Source of the DNA: Adineta vaga
Taxonomy: Eukaryota; Rotifera
Direction of reading: 5' to 3'
Assembly: GCA_021613535.1 (NCBI GenBank)
Contig: CP075492.1
Location: forward strand, 13,330,001 to 13,394,000
DNA: 64,000 bases
This document shows, piece after piece, positions 11,554 to 24,010 of the stretch. A program made the translations under genes and the position numbers. Numbering within the stretch: position 1 is the first letter of the stretch; each line of letters opens with the position of its first letter. The notes under the pieces were generated by a model. It worked only from the letters and a program-made list of their open reading frames with translations, did no database searches and was not told where the DNA came from.

Positions 11554-12032
11554 TTACATTACAAAACGAGAGAAACGAATCATCAGAAATATTACAACAT
11601 GAACAAGAGATGATGATGATAGAATATGACTTCGATTACAAAGATTATGTTGACAACAAAAAACACGTACATTATTCGACGATTCTGCTATGCAATTTCG
11701 AGTAAAACCTTTACTCACAAGAAGACGATTTGATCCTGTCATGTAAACTACTGTTTTCTATACAAAATAAAAATCAAATTATTCGGCAAATATATCGAAA
11801 TCAAACTACCATGCAATAACCAACGTCCGGTGGTGTTATAGTAATTTGAGTAGGAACATAAAAGAATGGTTCAGGACAATCACTGCATGAATAACATTGA
11901 ACATATCGACTACCGTAAGAAGACCATGATTGACTATTCACTTCTACAACAAAATATGAATTTCTAATCAGATAGATTAAATTCAGATATCAAACCTGTG
12001 AATAGTAAAATCAGCAATGATACAACCAGCAT
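11554..12032 (-). CDS. Small secreted or GPI-anchored Ly6/three-finger-like protein
   Basis: Three exons on the minus strand: 12032..11996, 11943..11810, 11757..11554, giving 124 residues. The start is the only Met in frame after an upstream TAA and opens a hydrophobic signal peptide. The mature part has cysteines in the pattern CYSCSDC near its N-terminus and ends with FCCQHNLCN, the CCxxxxCN signature of Ly6/uPAR domains. A Ser-rich stretch and a hydrophobic tail follow, which suits a GPI-attachment signal. Such proteins are extracellular, often modulators of receptors. The number of cysteines (nine counted) and the exact disulfide pattern are not certain; exon junctions were placed by phase and cysteine pattern. 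Confidence 0.65.
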
Positions 12033-12457
12033 TACCGTCACAAATGAAAACAGTTGAAATTATGTCAAAATCAAAAAGACTAATATTTATTTATACATAT
12101 CAATTCATTTCTGTGTTCTATTTTGTTTTTAAATAACTATGTAATTTGTTAAATCAAATATTTGACTACCTCGAAGAAAACTAATACATTTGTTTCTTTA
12201 CAATTATGATATTTTCGTCAAATATTAAAATTATGTCAATTATCAAGGCTTGATTATTTTCAAGAACGAATTAACCTCTTTTTGAAATGTTCGTGTCATC
12301 GTTTTATATCTTTATTTACTTTCATTCGTTTCGTAAAAAAGGAAGATAAGAAGAAGAAGAAAAAAAACGAAACATCATCATGTTAAGAATTTGTGCTACT
12401 ATCGTCATGTTATCATAATGATAAATAGAAATTCTTTTCGTCAAATTCACTACCGAC
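12033..12457. other. Divergent promoter region between two secreted-protein genes
   Basis: 425 bp between the starts of the Ly6-like gene (minus) and the 12.46-kb gene (plus), so both promoters must lie here. AT-rich, with a gaagaagaagaaaaaaaacg run near 12350; no clear TATA element. Confidence 0.4.
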
Positions 12458-13434
12458 ATGAAGTCGATTATTATTCTGACGATCGTATTATTCGTTCTAT
12501 TTGAAAGATATCAAACGACAGAATTATGTCCAACATCACAACTTCGTTGTATGGACGAAAATCGAATAAATTGTAATGATTCGTCATTATCTCCAAGTGA
12601 TTTTCATTGCTGTGATGGTTTGAAATGTGTTCCAGCATTTATTCAAAAAACGGATACACAAGATGAATACAATACAACGATGTGTGTTTCGTCTTCATCG
12701 AAACAACATCGATCGAAAATACATAATCCACCAGTAAAAACTCCACCAATTATGGCAACATCATGGTCAGCAGCAACTACCTATTATAATATGTCGAATG
12801 GTGATACTGGCTGGGGTTATTTTTGGTATGATGCAACTCATCAAGCTATCCGTACAGATTTCTATCCGACGTGTCCATTTTTGCAAATGTACGATGCCGG
12901 TCTCGATGCAAATTATATTCCATGTAGTGTACTCTTTTATGAAGGACAAAATTATTACGTTTATCCATCAACACAAACTTGTTGTAATTATACCTTTCCA
13001 GCTTGGCAACCTAATTGGTTATGTCAAAGTAATGCAACATATAATGGAACAGTTCTAATTGATGGACAAATGTCAGACTTTTGGACAGTTGAATGGGTAT
13101 GTTTGATCTGAGGAGTTATCATCCAAAAACATTTGTTTTTTAGTTTACGAATTTCACTGGTGAAGGATCAGTACGAAATATTCGTAATATGTATACTCAA
13201 GTTGATTCAAATGTTCCTGTTCGTTTTCGAGAAGATCTTGATACAGGTTATCTTGATTTTCATGATTATGTTGCAGGTCCTATTGATCAAACTATCTTTA
13301 CATCCATCATCGATGCCTATCAGCCATGTCATCAAGGACACGGTCATGCTGGTACAACTGATAAGACCTGCACTCGATATAATTCTCAAACATTACGTCG
13401 TTCATGGCCTTGTGATAATCCAACATGTTCATGA
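12458..13434 (+). CDS. Secreted cysteine-containing protein, possibly ependymin-related
   Basis: Exons 12458..13096 and 13144..13434 (309 aa). A signal peptide (about residues 1-20, hydrophobic core IIILTIVLFVLF) is followed by a short Cys-rich segment with CC, a basic linker, and a region reading GWGYFWYDATHQAIRTDF, later SVLFYEGQNYYVYP, CCNYTFPAWQP and DFWTVEW. The order of a YD...R motif, a Tyr-rich strand, a Cys and a W-x-V-E-W turn recalls ependymin-related lipid-binding proteins, but identity is too low for a firm call. Several NxT/S sites suggest N-glycosylation. It is clearly extracellular; molecular function is uncertain. Confidence 0.6.
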
Positions 13435-13514
13435 TAGAAATATATTTTTGCTATATTAAAGTTCATATTTTCAAATAAATCTTATGCAACATCCTTCTTC
13501 TTAGCTTTCAATGT

Positions 13515-14742
13515 CTAATGATGACTGGTCTCATGCATCTTTGTTGCATTTTTCAAAGTAACTGTTGCAACACTTTGTTGAAAGGGATGAACACGAAATG
13601 TACGCGACATTGTTCGATTTTCATTATGATGTCGTAATCTCTGTGACCATTGTCGAGGTAAAATGATTGTTATTAATTCTCGACGAAAACTTGGTGCAGT
13701 AAGTGTATACACAAAAAATGACCACTAGTATTACATAATCATTTTAGATAAATTTTGTTAAAGTAAAACTAATCTTACCCCATTATAACAATAGTAGAAG
13801 AAACTGGCAAGTAGTGTACTTAAGAACGATTCAATAGCAGTTCTATATGATGATCTACTTGATGCTGGAATATTCTCCGTTATTTTCCCGTACAGAATAA
13901 TACTAACATAGGGGACATTGGTTACCAGATAAAGAACGACTTGTGCAATCAGCATACCCGAGAGCTGAATATCTTTACCAACCACACCTATCTAAATAGA
14001 AGAAACATTCATCTTTGATATAGTTCCAAGGAATTGAACGAACTGTATAAACAAAAAATTAATATAAAGCACAAATACTTACTTTTTCTCGTCCTACTCG
14101 TTTAGCATTTGCTTTCAATCTTCGTACTGTTAACCAACTCAATACACTCATTGATAATGTTGGAATTGTAAAGGTAAACAAATAAAAACTGATTGTTTCA
14201 TATATACTGGCAGCATCAGTCGTGACCATACACGGAAGAACCCCTTTTACTGGTCCATATGATATTAATACGTAAATTGCTAGGCATGCACTAACAAAAG
14301 TAGCTAACAGTACCACTTTCTTCGCTACATTTGCTCGACAAAGATTCCGTTGACGAACTGATGTTGAACATAGACAATATCGATCTAAACAAGCGAGCAC
14401 AATAAATGCACGACTTGAATATTGAGCAAGATTAATCATAAAGAAACGAAGCTTGCAATATAAAACATTGTAAGAAGCTGGATTATTATTGGTCATGAAT
14501 GCCAACATACTCGCTAATACACCCCAACATAGACAAAACAAATTTGCCCATGAACTTGCATGAAAATAGATTGCACATGAGTTTTGTTTCATTGTTGGTC
14601 GAAGAAAGATGGCAATATTTAGAATACATCCAATGATTCCGATCGAAAATAAAAGTGGCTGTCCATATCGTTGTATACCAGCACGAGCAATATTTAAATT
14701 AACAATCATTGGATCGATGGTAGTCGTCGATATGTTACTCAT
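13515..14742 (-). CDS. Rotifer-type rhodopsin-like GPCR (array copy A)
   Basis: Exons 14742..14083, 13991..13779, 13724..13515 encode 360 residues with seven hydrophobic segments. Helix 1 follows an NISTTT glycosylation-like N-terminus and holds GCILNIAIF (the N1.50 region); helix 3 ends in LACLDRY, matching the DRY motif; helix 6-7 are in exon 2-3. The C-terminal tail is basic and Ser/Thr-rich. The ligand is unknown; bdelloids carry many such orphan receptors. Copy B at 17.7 kb has the same three-exon structure and the same 360-residue length. Introns interrupt after the REK at the cytoplasmic end of helix 5 and inside helix 7. Confidence 0.85.
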
Positions 14743-15289
14743 ATTTAATGATACTAGTTAGAATAGAAAAGAAAAGAACAAATGCCATGAAAGAGAGTAT
14801 TTGTATATCTTTAAATATATCTTCATTTGAATGTATATCATTCTTTTCTTCAGATCTTTCAATCGGAAATATCATAAGAATAATCTGTTATATAAATGTC
14901 ATGAATCGTTATACATGGTTGAACTACTTTTTAATAAATTACAGAAAGATTTTCAGCTTAATTTGCATATCTAATTCAAACTTTTTCAAAGATATTTTGA
15001 TGTAGTAAATAAAAATAATGAATGCATTTTTTTAAATCTCAAATAGTTTTTGCATTGGTGATGTATGTTCTTTTTTAGAAGCAATGCCTTGAATAATCAT
15101 CTATTCAACTGAAGTTTTTTTTCAAATTATTATTTTATGCACTGTCATTTATAAAACGGAGAAAAAACGGTCATGATTTATTTCAGTAGTGATAGCAATA
15201 TTTTTCAAGCAGAAGTCTGTTATGAGAATCGTATGCCAAATGCATTGAAGTATATTTAGACTTTTCGAACGCAACACCTCCCTTCATAT
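14743..15289. other. Intergenic, upstream of GPCR copy A
   Basis: Contains the promoter of the minus-strand receptor. No motif or gene seen. Confidence 0.4.
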
Positions 15290-15299
15290 TCCAACACAA

Positions 15300-15435
15300 T
15301 GACACCAAAAACTTCTGTAAAGGTTCCATAAAGAAGGAGACTAATATATAACATATTTGTGATGAAGTAAATAACTACTTATACCATCAGCATCGTAAAC
15401 AGTTGAGTGTCTTTGCCAGCGACACACATCTGAAT
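15300..15435 (-). pseudogene. GPCR exon 2 fragment
   Basis: Minus-strand text with the order of receptor exon 2 (an ...CVAGKD-like opening from about 15425, then the segment matching the start of helix 7 around 15305-15355). It aligns at nucleotide level with 18110-18230, including ccataaag-aggagact-atat, but is interrupted by an insertion and lacks exons 1 and 3. A relic of another array copy. Confidence 0.55.
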
Positions 15436-16129
15436 AGAAGAAGAAATGAATTTGCTCAGAGTGGATTGTGAATTTATGAGTTACTGTATTTATAACAATA
15501 TCATGAAAGCTATTTCGATTGCTATATAACTCGAGTATTCATTGTGTGCGTTTTTCAATGATAGATTAAACGATGTGGTCAAAAGCACAATATAGTGTAT
15601 CCACCCATACCCGCATCCACACCCTCAATACATCCCAACTTATATTCACGCAGATTCAATCATCTGTGTGTTACCGTGCTGTCATTATCATCGAACTGAG
15701 CGGATAAAAACAGCAGTTCAATGTAAAAACATCATGCTTTTATCTTTTATATATAATATTTAACTCATAAATATTCATATCTATGTCATCATATGCACGT
15801 TGGAATTCATAATTATGAGAGTTCATTTGCGTCCATTAAAGAAATAAGTCATTCATTTGTGAATTGGATATTTCGAGAACAAAATATATGATACAGTGAA
15901 AATAGATATTATCCTCAATTTCTATGAAAATTTCAAAATTACGTCGTCATTTTGATGAGAACATTTATCTATGCCGATAAAAATTGTAATGATAATAAAA
16001 ATAATAATAGTTATTAGATACTTTTATAACGATTCAATTATTTCTCGGTATAATACGATTATTCGATTCAACTAAATATGAAGAAAGACCACTGAAATTT
16101 TACAATTAGATTTTAGTAGCTCAAGTAAT

Positions 16130-17160
16130 CTACTAACCACATCAGAACAATAATAGAAGAAACTTGCCAAAAGTGTATTTAAAAAAGATTCGATTACCAT
16201 TTTAAATGATGATTTATTTGTTACTAGTACACTTTGAATATAATGTTGCATAAAGTACGCAACTAACGTATGGTAGATTTGTCACTAGATAACGAAGAAC
16301 TTGAACAATACACATTCCAATTAAATACATATCTTTGCCAGCAATACATTATTTAGTGGTAACATTTTTTTACATATAAGAAAGATTCCGTCACATTTCT
16401 TCACTGCACTCATTTGTAGATCTTATTTCTGATGCATATTAAAACATTCAGTCTAGATAATGCTACGTATCTGTCACACTATCTATTTCAAGAAATAAAA
16501 CCACTGATAAATCGTAGTTTTAATTTCAATTAGTACTGTGTTTTTACTACAAAAGTAAATCAAATAAATAGTTAAACTAAATTCCATAATTTCACAAGCA
16601 TACAGTCACCTGGAAACATGCTTCTTACCTTATCACATCCTACTTGTTTGGCATTTTGTCGTAATCGTCTCATTATCAACTAACTAGATCTGCTCATCGA
16701 TGATATTTGCATTATAAATGTAAAACAAGAAAAACTAATTGTCTCATAAATACTACTAACTTCTGTTGCCTCCGAACATGGAAAAATTCCTATTGTAAGA
16801 CTATGTTATCAAGACGTAAACTGCGAAACATGCACTAACAAAAGTAGCCAATACGACTACTTTTCTTGCTATATTTGTTTGACAAAGATTTCGTTGACCA
16901 ACTGATATTTAGCAAAATTGATCATAAAGAAACGAAGCTTGCAATAAAAGACATTATAAGAAGCGGTTTATTAATTATTGGTCATGCATTTTTCTCATCG
17001 CTGATCGAACAAAGATATTCATATTTAGAATACATCCAATGATTTCAACTCCAAATAGACGTGGTTGACTTTATGGTTGAATACCAGCACGAGTAATATT
17101 TAAATTTACAACAGATCGATCAATGATAGTTGTCGATATGTCACTCACACTGATTCAAAT
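16130..17160 (-). pseudogene. GPCR pseudogene between the two intact copies
   Basis: On the minus strand it starts near 17150 with VSDISTTIID (start Met lost to GTG), keeps NITRAGIQ and IIGCILNMNIFVRSAMRK, but has a stop after GIQP, a deletion removing helix 2 and most of helix 3, and further stops. Pieces of exon 1 helix 4-5 (16620-16930) and exon 2 (16134-16350) follow in the right order. Clearly a dead paralogue of copies A and B. Confidence 0.8.
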
Positions 17161-17748
17161 AGATTCAAATAGAGAACTAAGAATGAAGAATCAATGTATC
17201 TGTAGCATAGAAAAGATTTCATGAGGAAATGAAACACTGTTACAGGTTCTCAGATATATCCACGCATTTTTATGTGTAAAAATGACTTATATTTTATAAA
17301 CCAGTAACAAACAGTGTTTATTATATGACTATTGTGAAAAGAGTACCTAACTGATACAACTCAATCTTACATGTGGCAAAATTAAATAAGGGAAAAGATG
17401 CATTTCACAATAGTTGTAATATTAGTAAAGCTTCAATTGGAACGATTGTAAGTTATTCAGAAACATCCTTTGTTCTCCATACATGATTTAGAAGTGGATC
17501 AGAAACAGAAACGATATATTTATTAATAACTTTCTTTTTTGTCTTTTGGCGTACATAAGATATATTTTGAAGAGATTTTCTAGAAAAAATAACTTTTTGT
17601 GAATGTTAATTAATTCGACTTACTCATTCTATACAACAGTAGAAAACGAAGAGGAAAAATATTTTATATTAATCTATTTATTCTCTGCATACAGAACATT
17701 TCATCGTTAGCATTTAATTATATCAAGTTTCAACTATTGTTTTGAAAT
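17161..17748. other. Intergenic, 0.6 kb
   Basis: AT-rich; nothing recognisable apart from the 3' flank of GPCR copy B. Confidence 0.4.
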
Positions 17749-18967
17749 CTAATGATTGATTGTTTCGGCTACTCTTGTTATTTTTCGTTGACCAATGATT
17801 ACCGTACTATAATTTAATGGATGAACACGATTTTTAAGACTCAATGTCAGATTTGCGTTATTCTGTTGTATTTTTCGTAACCATTGTTTTGGCAGAATCA
17901 TCATCAACAATTCACGACGAAAACTTGGTGCAGTTAGTGTATAAACAAAAAAAGACCACTAGAATTGAACAATCATATTGAAGACAATAAGTATATAGTA
18001 AAACTATATACTTACTCCATTGAATACATAGTAGAAAAAACTTGCTAGAAGCGTATTGAGAAATGATTCGACTGCAATACGATAGGATGATTTACTTGAG
18101 TTAGGTATGTTTTCAGTTATTTTGCCATAAAGTAGGAGACTGATGTATGGTACATTTGTTACGAGATAAAGAAGGACTTGTGCAATCAACATAGCTGATA
18201 ATTGAATATCCTTACCAGCTATACATATCTATACAGAAAAAAATAGACTAAAATTAACAATGTTCTATAGAACTAACCAAATCAACGGATAACTAGAGAA
18301 GGCTTACTTTTTCACGTCCGATCCGTTTAGCATTGCTCTTCAATCGTCTAATAGTTAACCAACTTAATGTACTCATTGATAATGTTGGAATTGTAAAGGT
18401 AAACAAATAAAAACTGATTGTTTCATATATACCGGCGGCTTCTGTCGTCACCATACACGGAAGAGCCCCTTTTACTGGTCCATATGATATTAATATGTAA
18501 ATTGCAAGGCATGCACTAACAAAAGTAGCTAAACCTGCCACTTTTTTTGCAACATTTGTTTGACAAAGGTTTCGTTGACGAACTGATGGTGAACAAATAA
18601 GATATCGATCTAAACAAGCGAGTACAATAAATGCACGACTTGAATATTGAGCAAAATTAATCATAAAGAAACGAAGCTTGCAATATAAAACATTGTAAGA
18701 AGCTGGATTATTATTGGTCATGAATGCCAACATACTCGCTAATACACCCCAACATAGACAAAACAAATTTGCCCACGAACTTGCATGAAAATAGATTGCA
18801 CATGAATTTTTTCTCATTGCTGGTCGAAGAAAGATGGCAATATTTAGAATACATCCAATAATTCCGATAGCGAAAAGAAGTGATTGACCATATCGTTGAA
18901 TATTAGCACGAGCATTATTTATATTGACAATAGCAGAATCAATAGTAGTTGTCGATATATTGTTCAT
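17749..18967 (-). CDS. Rotifer-type rhodopsin-like GPCR (array copy B)
   Basis: Exons 18967..18308, 18228..18016, 17958..17749; 360 residues, same architecture as copy A. Seven membrane segments, NISTTT N-terminus, GCILNIAIF in helix 1, LACLDRY at the end of helix 3, and a basic cytoplasmic tail. Exons 1 and 2 are very similar to copy A, while the tail encoded by exon 3 after RREL diverges strongly. Within exon 1 some stretches are nearly identical in DNA to copy A. Likely an orphan surface receptor; I see no disabling change. Confidence 0.85.
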
Positions 18968-20587
18968 ATTGAGACGTTTAATTGTGCAAAAATAAACTAA
19001 TAGGTAAGCTTTAAAAATATTGAAAGAGAAAAAATTGCGTTGTAGAAAAATGTTAGCATAATATCCTGTATGTTAAGATGATACTATCTGTTTGTAACAT
19101 CATAATGAAGAAAGAAGAGATTTTACAGACAAAGCCAGGTTTAATTAACAACTAGTCTGTTTTTAACATGTGTAATTTCATCTTCGTAAAATGAAAAAAT
19201 CTCTTTTTAATATGATACATTCTCTAACATGTTTAAGAACAAAAAACAAAAGTACATTTCATTTTAAATATTGCTTTTCTAAAGAACACAAAGCTCAGAA
19301 TGAAAGTTTTTAGAGGAAGTACGACAATTAATGTTGAAAATCCATGGTTTATCTGTCAGACAGTCCCGCCATTCATTAAAAAAAAAGTCCCTGAACAAGA
19401 GTTCTCTAAAGAATAAAAGTCACTCCCACATAAATAATGTTCTTTTATTTCTTTGATTTAATGATGGTATTGTAAAAGCAACAGAGCTATGAGTGTCATC
19501 AATAAAAAGAAAAGAATCATAGTTGAAAAGTTATTTTTAATCGATGATATGAGGTGACAGACTTGACCCGCTGTTGTTCAATCTATTTAAATCTTCATTA
19601 ACATCTCAACTATTCAATGTACCTTTTTTTTCCTCTTTTCAAAAGATGCACAAATATCAATCGGGTCATTAACCTCATTCTCATTCGTCGTTGAATATCA
19701 TGCAGATTATGTCATTGATTTACATAGATCGAATAAAATAAGAAAAACATCCGTATTGAAAACATGTCTTATCTTCTTCATCGTTGTTATTCTTTTTCCT
19801 TGTACGAAAATGAATTGAACTATTTCAAAAAGATTACACCGACAAAATAAAAACGAACGTGAAAGAGATTTTTCGACAGCAAGATTAATGAATGTTCTCT
19901 CATCTTTTTCATGTTCTTCACAAATAAATTTGTATTGTACAAAACAAGAAGATTAATCGTTCTCTTCCCCTATAACGAATACAAAAACGAAAATGTACGA
20001 TATGGAAATTAATAAACATTCATGAATGAAATCAAATCATTGACGATTATGTCATGTTTTACAATTAAATGAACCTTGAAAACAATGTGATATTTCGTAG
20101 TCTTAGAATTCAATATGATTGTAATTCACAAATGTTTCTTTTTTTCTTCTCCTCTCTATAGTTCGTTTGTGTACATGATCAGCCTTGTTTCTGCTTCTCA
20201 TTTTTCTTTTCTTTTCTTTTCTTCTTTCAACCAATGAAGAAAAAATGTCGAGAGAGAAAGTTATTGATTGGTTCCAGCAGTTGTACTGATGGAAAGTAGA
20301 GAAAAAGAAAAAAAAGTCGTTCTCGTATTTTTTATGGTATCCATTAAGTGATTTAATGGCTCATTTTCTGTCATAAGATTTTGCTTTCATCGGTTTATCG
20401 TTCGATCTTGTCGAAGGTATTTCTTAATCATTAATTATATTTTATTCGAAATTCTCTTCGATCCAATTGAGTATCATCATTAAGGGAAGAGAAAAAGAAA
20501 GAAAGAAAGAAAGAAAAGGAGAACGAGAAACGAAGAGAGAGAGAAACGATTATCTTTTGATTTGATCGTTCCATCAAGAGAAGAAAG
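18968..20587. other. Intergenic, 1.6 kb before Hox4
   Basis: No gene seen. Contains simple-sequence stretches (cttttctttt near 20205-20225 and a gaaa-rich run near 20495-20520) in the probable Hox4 5' UTR/promoter. Any Hox regulatory elements would lie here but I cannot point to one. Confidence 0.4.
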
Positions 20588-22429
20588 ATGAGTTCTCTAC
20601 ATTCAATGAACAATCATTATAATTATGATGGTACAAATACGAATTATTCGAATCGACAACAGTTGTCTGATAATCATGTTAATGTAAATAATTCATCATG
20701 TCTTCTCCAGTCTCCTTTGCATGATTATTACGGACAAGAATCTTTTCATCCAACATCAACAAGACATATTCCAATTTATAATAATCATCTTTATCAAGAT
20801 AATCCTAATCAATTTTATCGATATAATGTACTTTCAACAACATCAACGACTCAACCAAAGTAAATTAATTTATTGATATATCATAGTAATGAAAGAGAAA
20901 AACTTTCTTATTCTAGTAGTTCGTGTGTATATACTTGTCAAAATGGTTTACTTGCAAATTATTCCGAAGAAAATCCTGTTTCAATTCCTCCAAATGGAGT
21001 CTCACAAACAGATATGGTATCATCTATTCATTCAATGCCTCTTGATCTTTATGGTTTGTCGATAACACCTCCTCCTCCTCCTTCAGCAGGTGGATGTACA
21101 TCTTCACCTCAGCCACCGCCACCACCACCACCTCCTTCATCAATCCAATCAGCGAATAATTTAACATCTCCATCGGATCCAAATACATCATCATTAAATA
21201 AACAAGAAGGAACTTCTCCTGTAATTTATCCATGGATGCGCAAGGTCCATATCAATAATCCAGGTTAGATTATATATTCATCATCATTTAAATATATCTG
21301 ATCTATGTTGTTTATTTAACACTTGAGTGAGTGAGATATCACCTTATGTACTTTTAACGACTTTTGCAAATATCAACAAAATGAAAATGTCAAATGTTCC
21401 TTTTTCTTCTCAGCTTGACTCAACGAAACAAGAAGAAAATAGAGACGAGTATCGAATTCCCTTTAGAACAAAAAATCTAACCTTTGCCATTTGAAGAAAT
21501 GAAGGAAAAAAATACTACATCGTCTAAACATGAAACTTCATTTATCATAAGTTTGACTAGAAAATGAACATGATAATCTTATCATTCGATGACTACGTGA
21601 CCTAACTATAAAAAGATAAATGTTATTTCAATGTCGACAGTTATTATTCCAGACTGTCATTCTCGACATGCAATGTTCTGTAACATCGAAGTAAAAGAAA
21701 AGAATATAAAAACTCTGCCGTTTTGACCATCTGCTTTACCAGACAGTTGAACTCGAATACAGATAGACGATTATCGATATTTGTTTGTTAACCAGCAGAC
21801 CTCAACGAAAGACGAATAAAATACCGTAATAGATTGAAACAAATGTAACATGATTTCCGATAAATTATCTATTTCAATTTTAATCTAGTCATTAATTATA
21901 CAAATGGAGAAACGAAACGAGCTCGTACGGCATATACTCGTCATCAAGTTTTAGGTAAAAAAGATTTCCATATGACGTTTCTTTCTCGAATTAAACTTTA
22001 TTTGATTGAAATAGAATTAGAAAAAGAATTTCATTCATCGAAATATTTAACTCGTCGAAGACGTATTGAAATTGCTCATTCACTTGTGCTTACGGAACGG
22101 TAAATATAACTAAATACTTCATTGAATTTGTATCTGATTGATTTCTTTTTGTTCTAGACAAATTAAAATTTGGTTTCAAAATAGGTTTGTATCTACTTTA
22201 TCTATTTTTCGTTTGAAGAGAACGTTTGTTTTTTTTTCGTAGAAGAATGAAATGGAAGAAAGATCATAAATTACCAAATACAAAATCGAAATTACCGGAA
22301 ACATTACCAGCCGCAACAACATCATCTCCTCGTGTTATAAAGAAAGAAGAACAAGAACGTGAACTTGATCCAATGCTTTTGAATGATTATATTAAAGAAG
22401 AATCATTCTCATCTGAATCATCGAATTGA
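20588..22429 (+). CDS. Hox4: Hox4 / Deformed homeobox gene
   Basis: Six exons: 20588..20859, 20917..21263, 21889..21954, 22015..22099, 22158..22184, 22243..22429 (327 aa). The N-terminal half is Asn/Ser/Tyr-rich with a polyproline run, followed by the hexapeptide YPWMRKVH that binds Extradenticle/Pbx. The homeodomain starts near [20 protein letters not shown] and ends [19 protein letters not shown]; the KDHKLPNTK extension is the hallmark of Hox4/Dfd. Thus it is an anterior-group transcription factor for axial patterning. Three introns cut the homeobox, one exon being only 27 nt. The acidic C-terminus contains a KKEEQEREL stretch. All phases close and the total is an exact multiple of three, so it appears functional. 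Confidence 0.93.
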
Positions 22430-23139
22430 ATGTTTTTCTTCCATAGATTTATTTGCCAAGAGCCAAATTATTGAATCTCATTTAAAACACAAACATATAT
22501 ACACATGATAAATGACAAATTGATCTTCCTTCATGTTTTCGTTAGATAGAAATTGTATTTGTGAATAAAACATACGGTGTGACATTTAATATTTTTCGTC
22601 CAACTGAATCGCATTTGATCAACGAGAGAAAACGAATCATTAATAATCTTTCTTTCTTTCTTTCCCTCTTTTCTATTGACGAGCGAATGTAACAACGTAT
22701 GTTTATAAGCGGCAAAAGATCATTTGTCTTCTTTGCCCGAACGGAGATTATAATGAGTTTTTCTTTTACTTGTTCGAGACATGCGAACGTACATGAACTC
22801 ATTTATCTAAATAGTCTTCATTGCTGTTACTCTCTTTCTCTCCAACCAATATAATCATTAGTCATTCAAGACAATGCTCGACTCATACATACATATGACA
22901 TCTTTTGCTATTTTCAACACGCAAATGGAAATTGATCAAATTTTTGTTTGGAAGAAATTTTGATTACTGAAAAAGAAAACATATCCAATTGATTCTGATA
23001 TTATTGACACAAAAAACAACTTCGTTTTATAGTTGATTTAGAATGTTTTCACATATTATTATTTTAAATTTCTCAAAATAAACGTGATGCGCAACTAGTT
23101 ATTTCAGATATATCTAACTGGTAATTTTCATACATATTC
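22430..23139. other. Intergenic, Hox4 3' flank
   Basis: 3' UTR and spacer; no gene seen. Confidence 0.4.
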
Positions 23140-24010
23140 ATAATTGATCGTGCAACAATAGGTAAGGAAGGCATTGCAAAGAATGGTTATAATACTGGTA
23201 CCATAGATGGAAGATATAATAAATATGTTTCTTATAAATCGATTAACTTTGACGTTTCAGATAAAGTGTAGAGAATGCCATTAATTGTCATAGGAAATCA
23301 AAAGATAGTGTAAAGAATTGCAACAATTAGAAGTTGTAAAACTAATCGACCTTGTCGATGACGTTTTTGCCAATATACTCGAACTATCAATACTATAGTC
23401 GTCAACATAATCAAAATTATTGGTAGTACAATATTAATCAAGAAATCAAATAACGCAAGCGTTGGTCGAGTACTTAGATAACAGGATTTGTAAACATATG
23501 AACTATGATTACATATCACAAGTCAATTCTTTTCTTCGAAAGAAACAAATGCACGACTTACTGTAGTATAATCCCATTCATTTTCACATGAATTCACTAT
23601 TATAGCAGAAAAATAGAATAGAAATGGATATAGAACATAGATGATCATTGGTAAAATATGAAATAGGATTCGTTTTCGTCTTGTTAACATGATTGAATTA
23701 TGAAAAACAATTAAATGACGATCGATTGAACCTCAAGCCATTATGGATATGAGTATATCACATCATGAATAATCCCGCCAATTTCACCATAAACAAAAAT
23801 TATTTGCTGCTGGAATCACTTCTTCATAATGATAATAGATCAATACAAATGGCAAATCTGTTGTGATTTGTATGAGACTATAAATACTGTTAACAGAAGC
23901 GTAAGATGTTGATGATAAAAATAAATAACGGATGTGGAATACTTGGAATGACTAGAAGCCAAGATATGTCATCATTGGTCATAGTTTCAAATGTGTTGTC
24001 GCCATCCAAA
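23140..24010 (-). pseudogene. GPCR pseudogene of a second rotifer receptor family
   Basis: Minus-strand text begins about 23980 (MTNDDISWLLVIPSI), shifts frame near 23905, then reads SIYSLIQITTDLPFV, NFCLW, DILISIMA, GSIDRHLIVFH (helix 3 with an RH variant of the DRY region), LTRRKRILFHILPMIIYVLYP, ending in a helix 5/6 piece with QGRLVLQLLIVAILYTIF and a stop. Three TGA codons (23784-23786, 23763-23765, 23733-23735) stand where family members would have Trp, consistent with TGG-to-TGA decay. Helices 6-7 are not intact. Confidence 0.75.

Noticed and set aside
23733-23786. TGA read as tryptophan (altered genetic code)
   Set aside because: TGA serves as the normal stop of several intact genes here (TM9SF1, insulin-like, the 13.4-kb gene), and the same receptor fragment has frameshifts; simple decay explains it.
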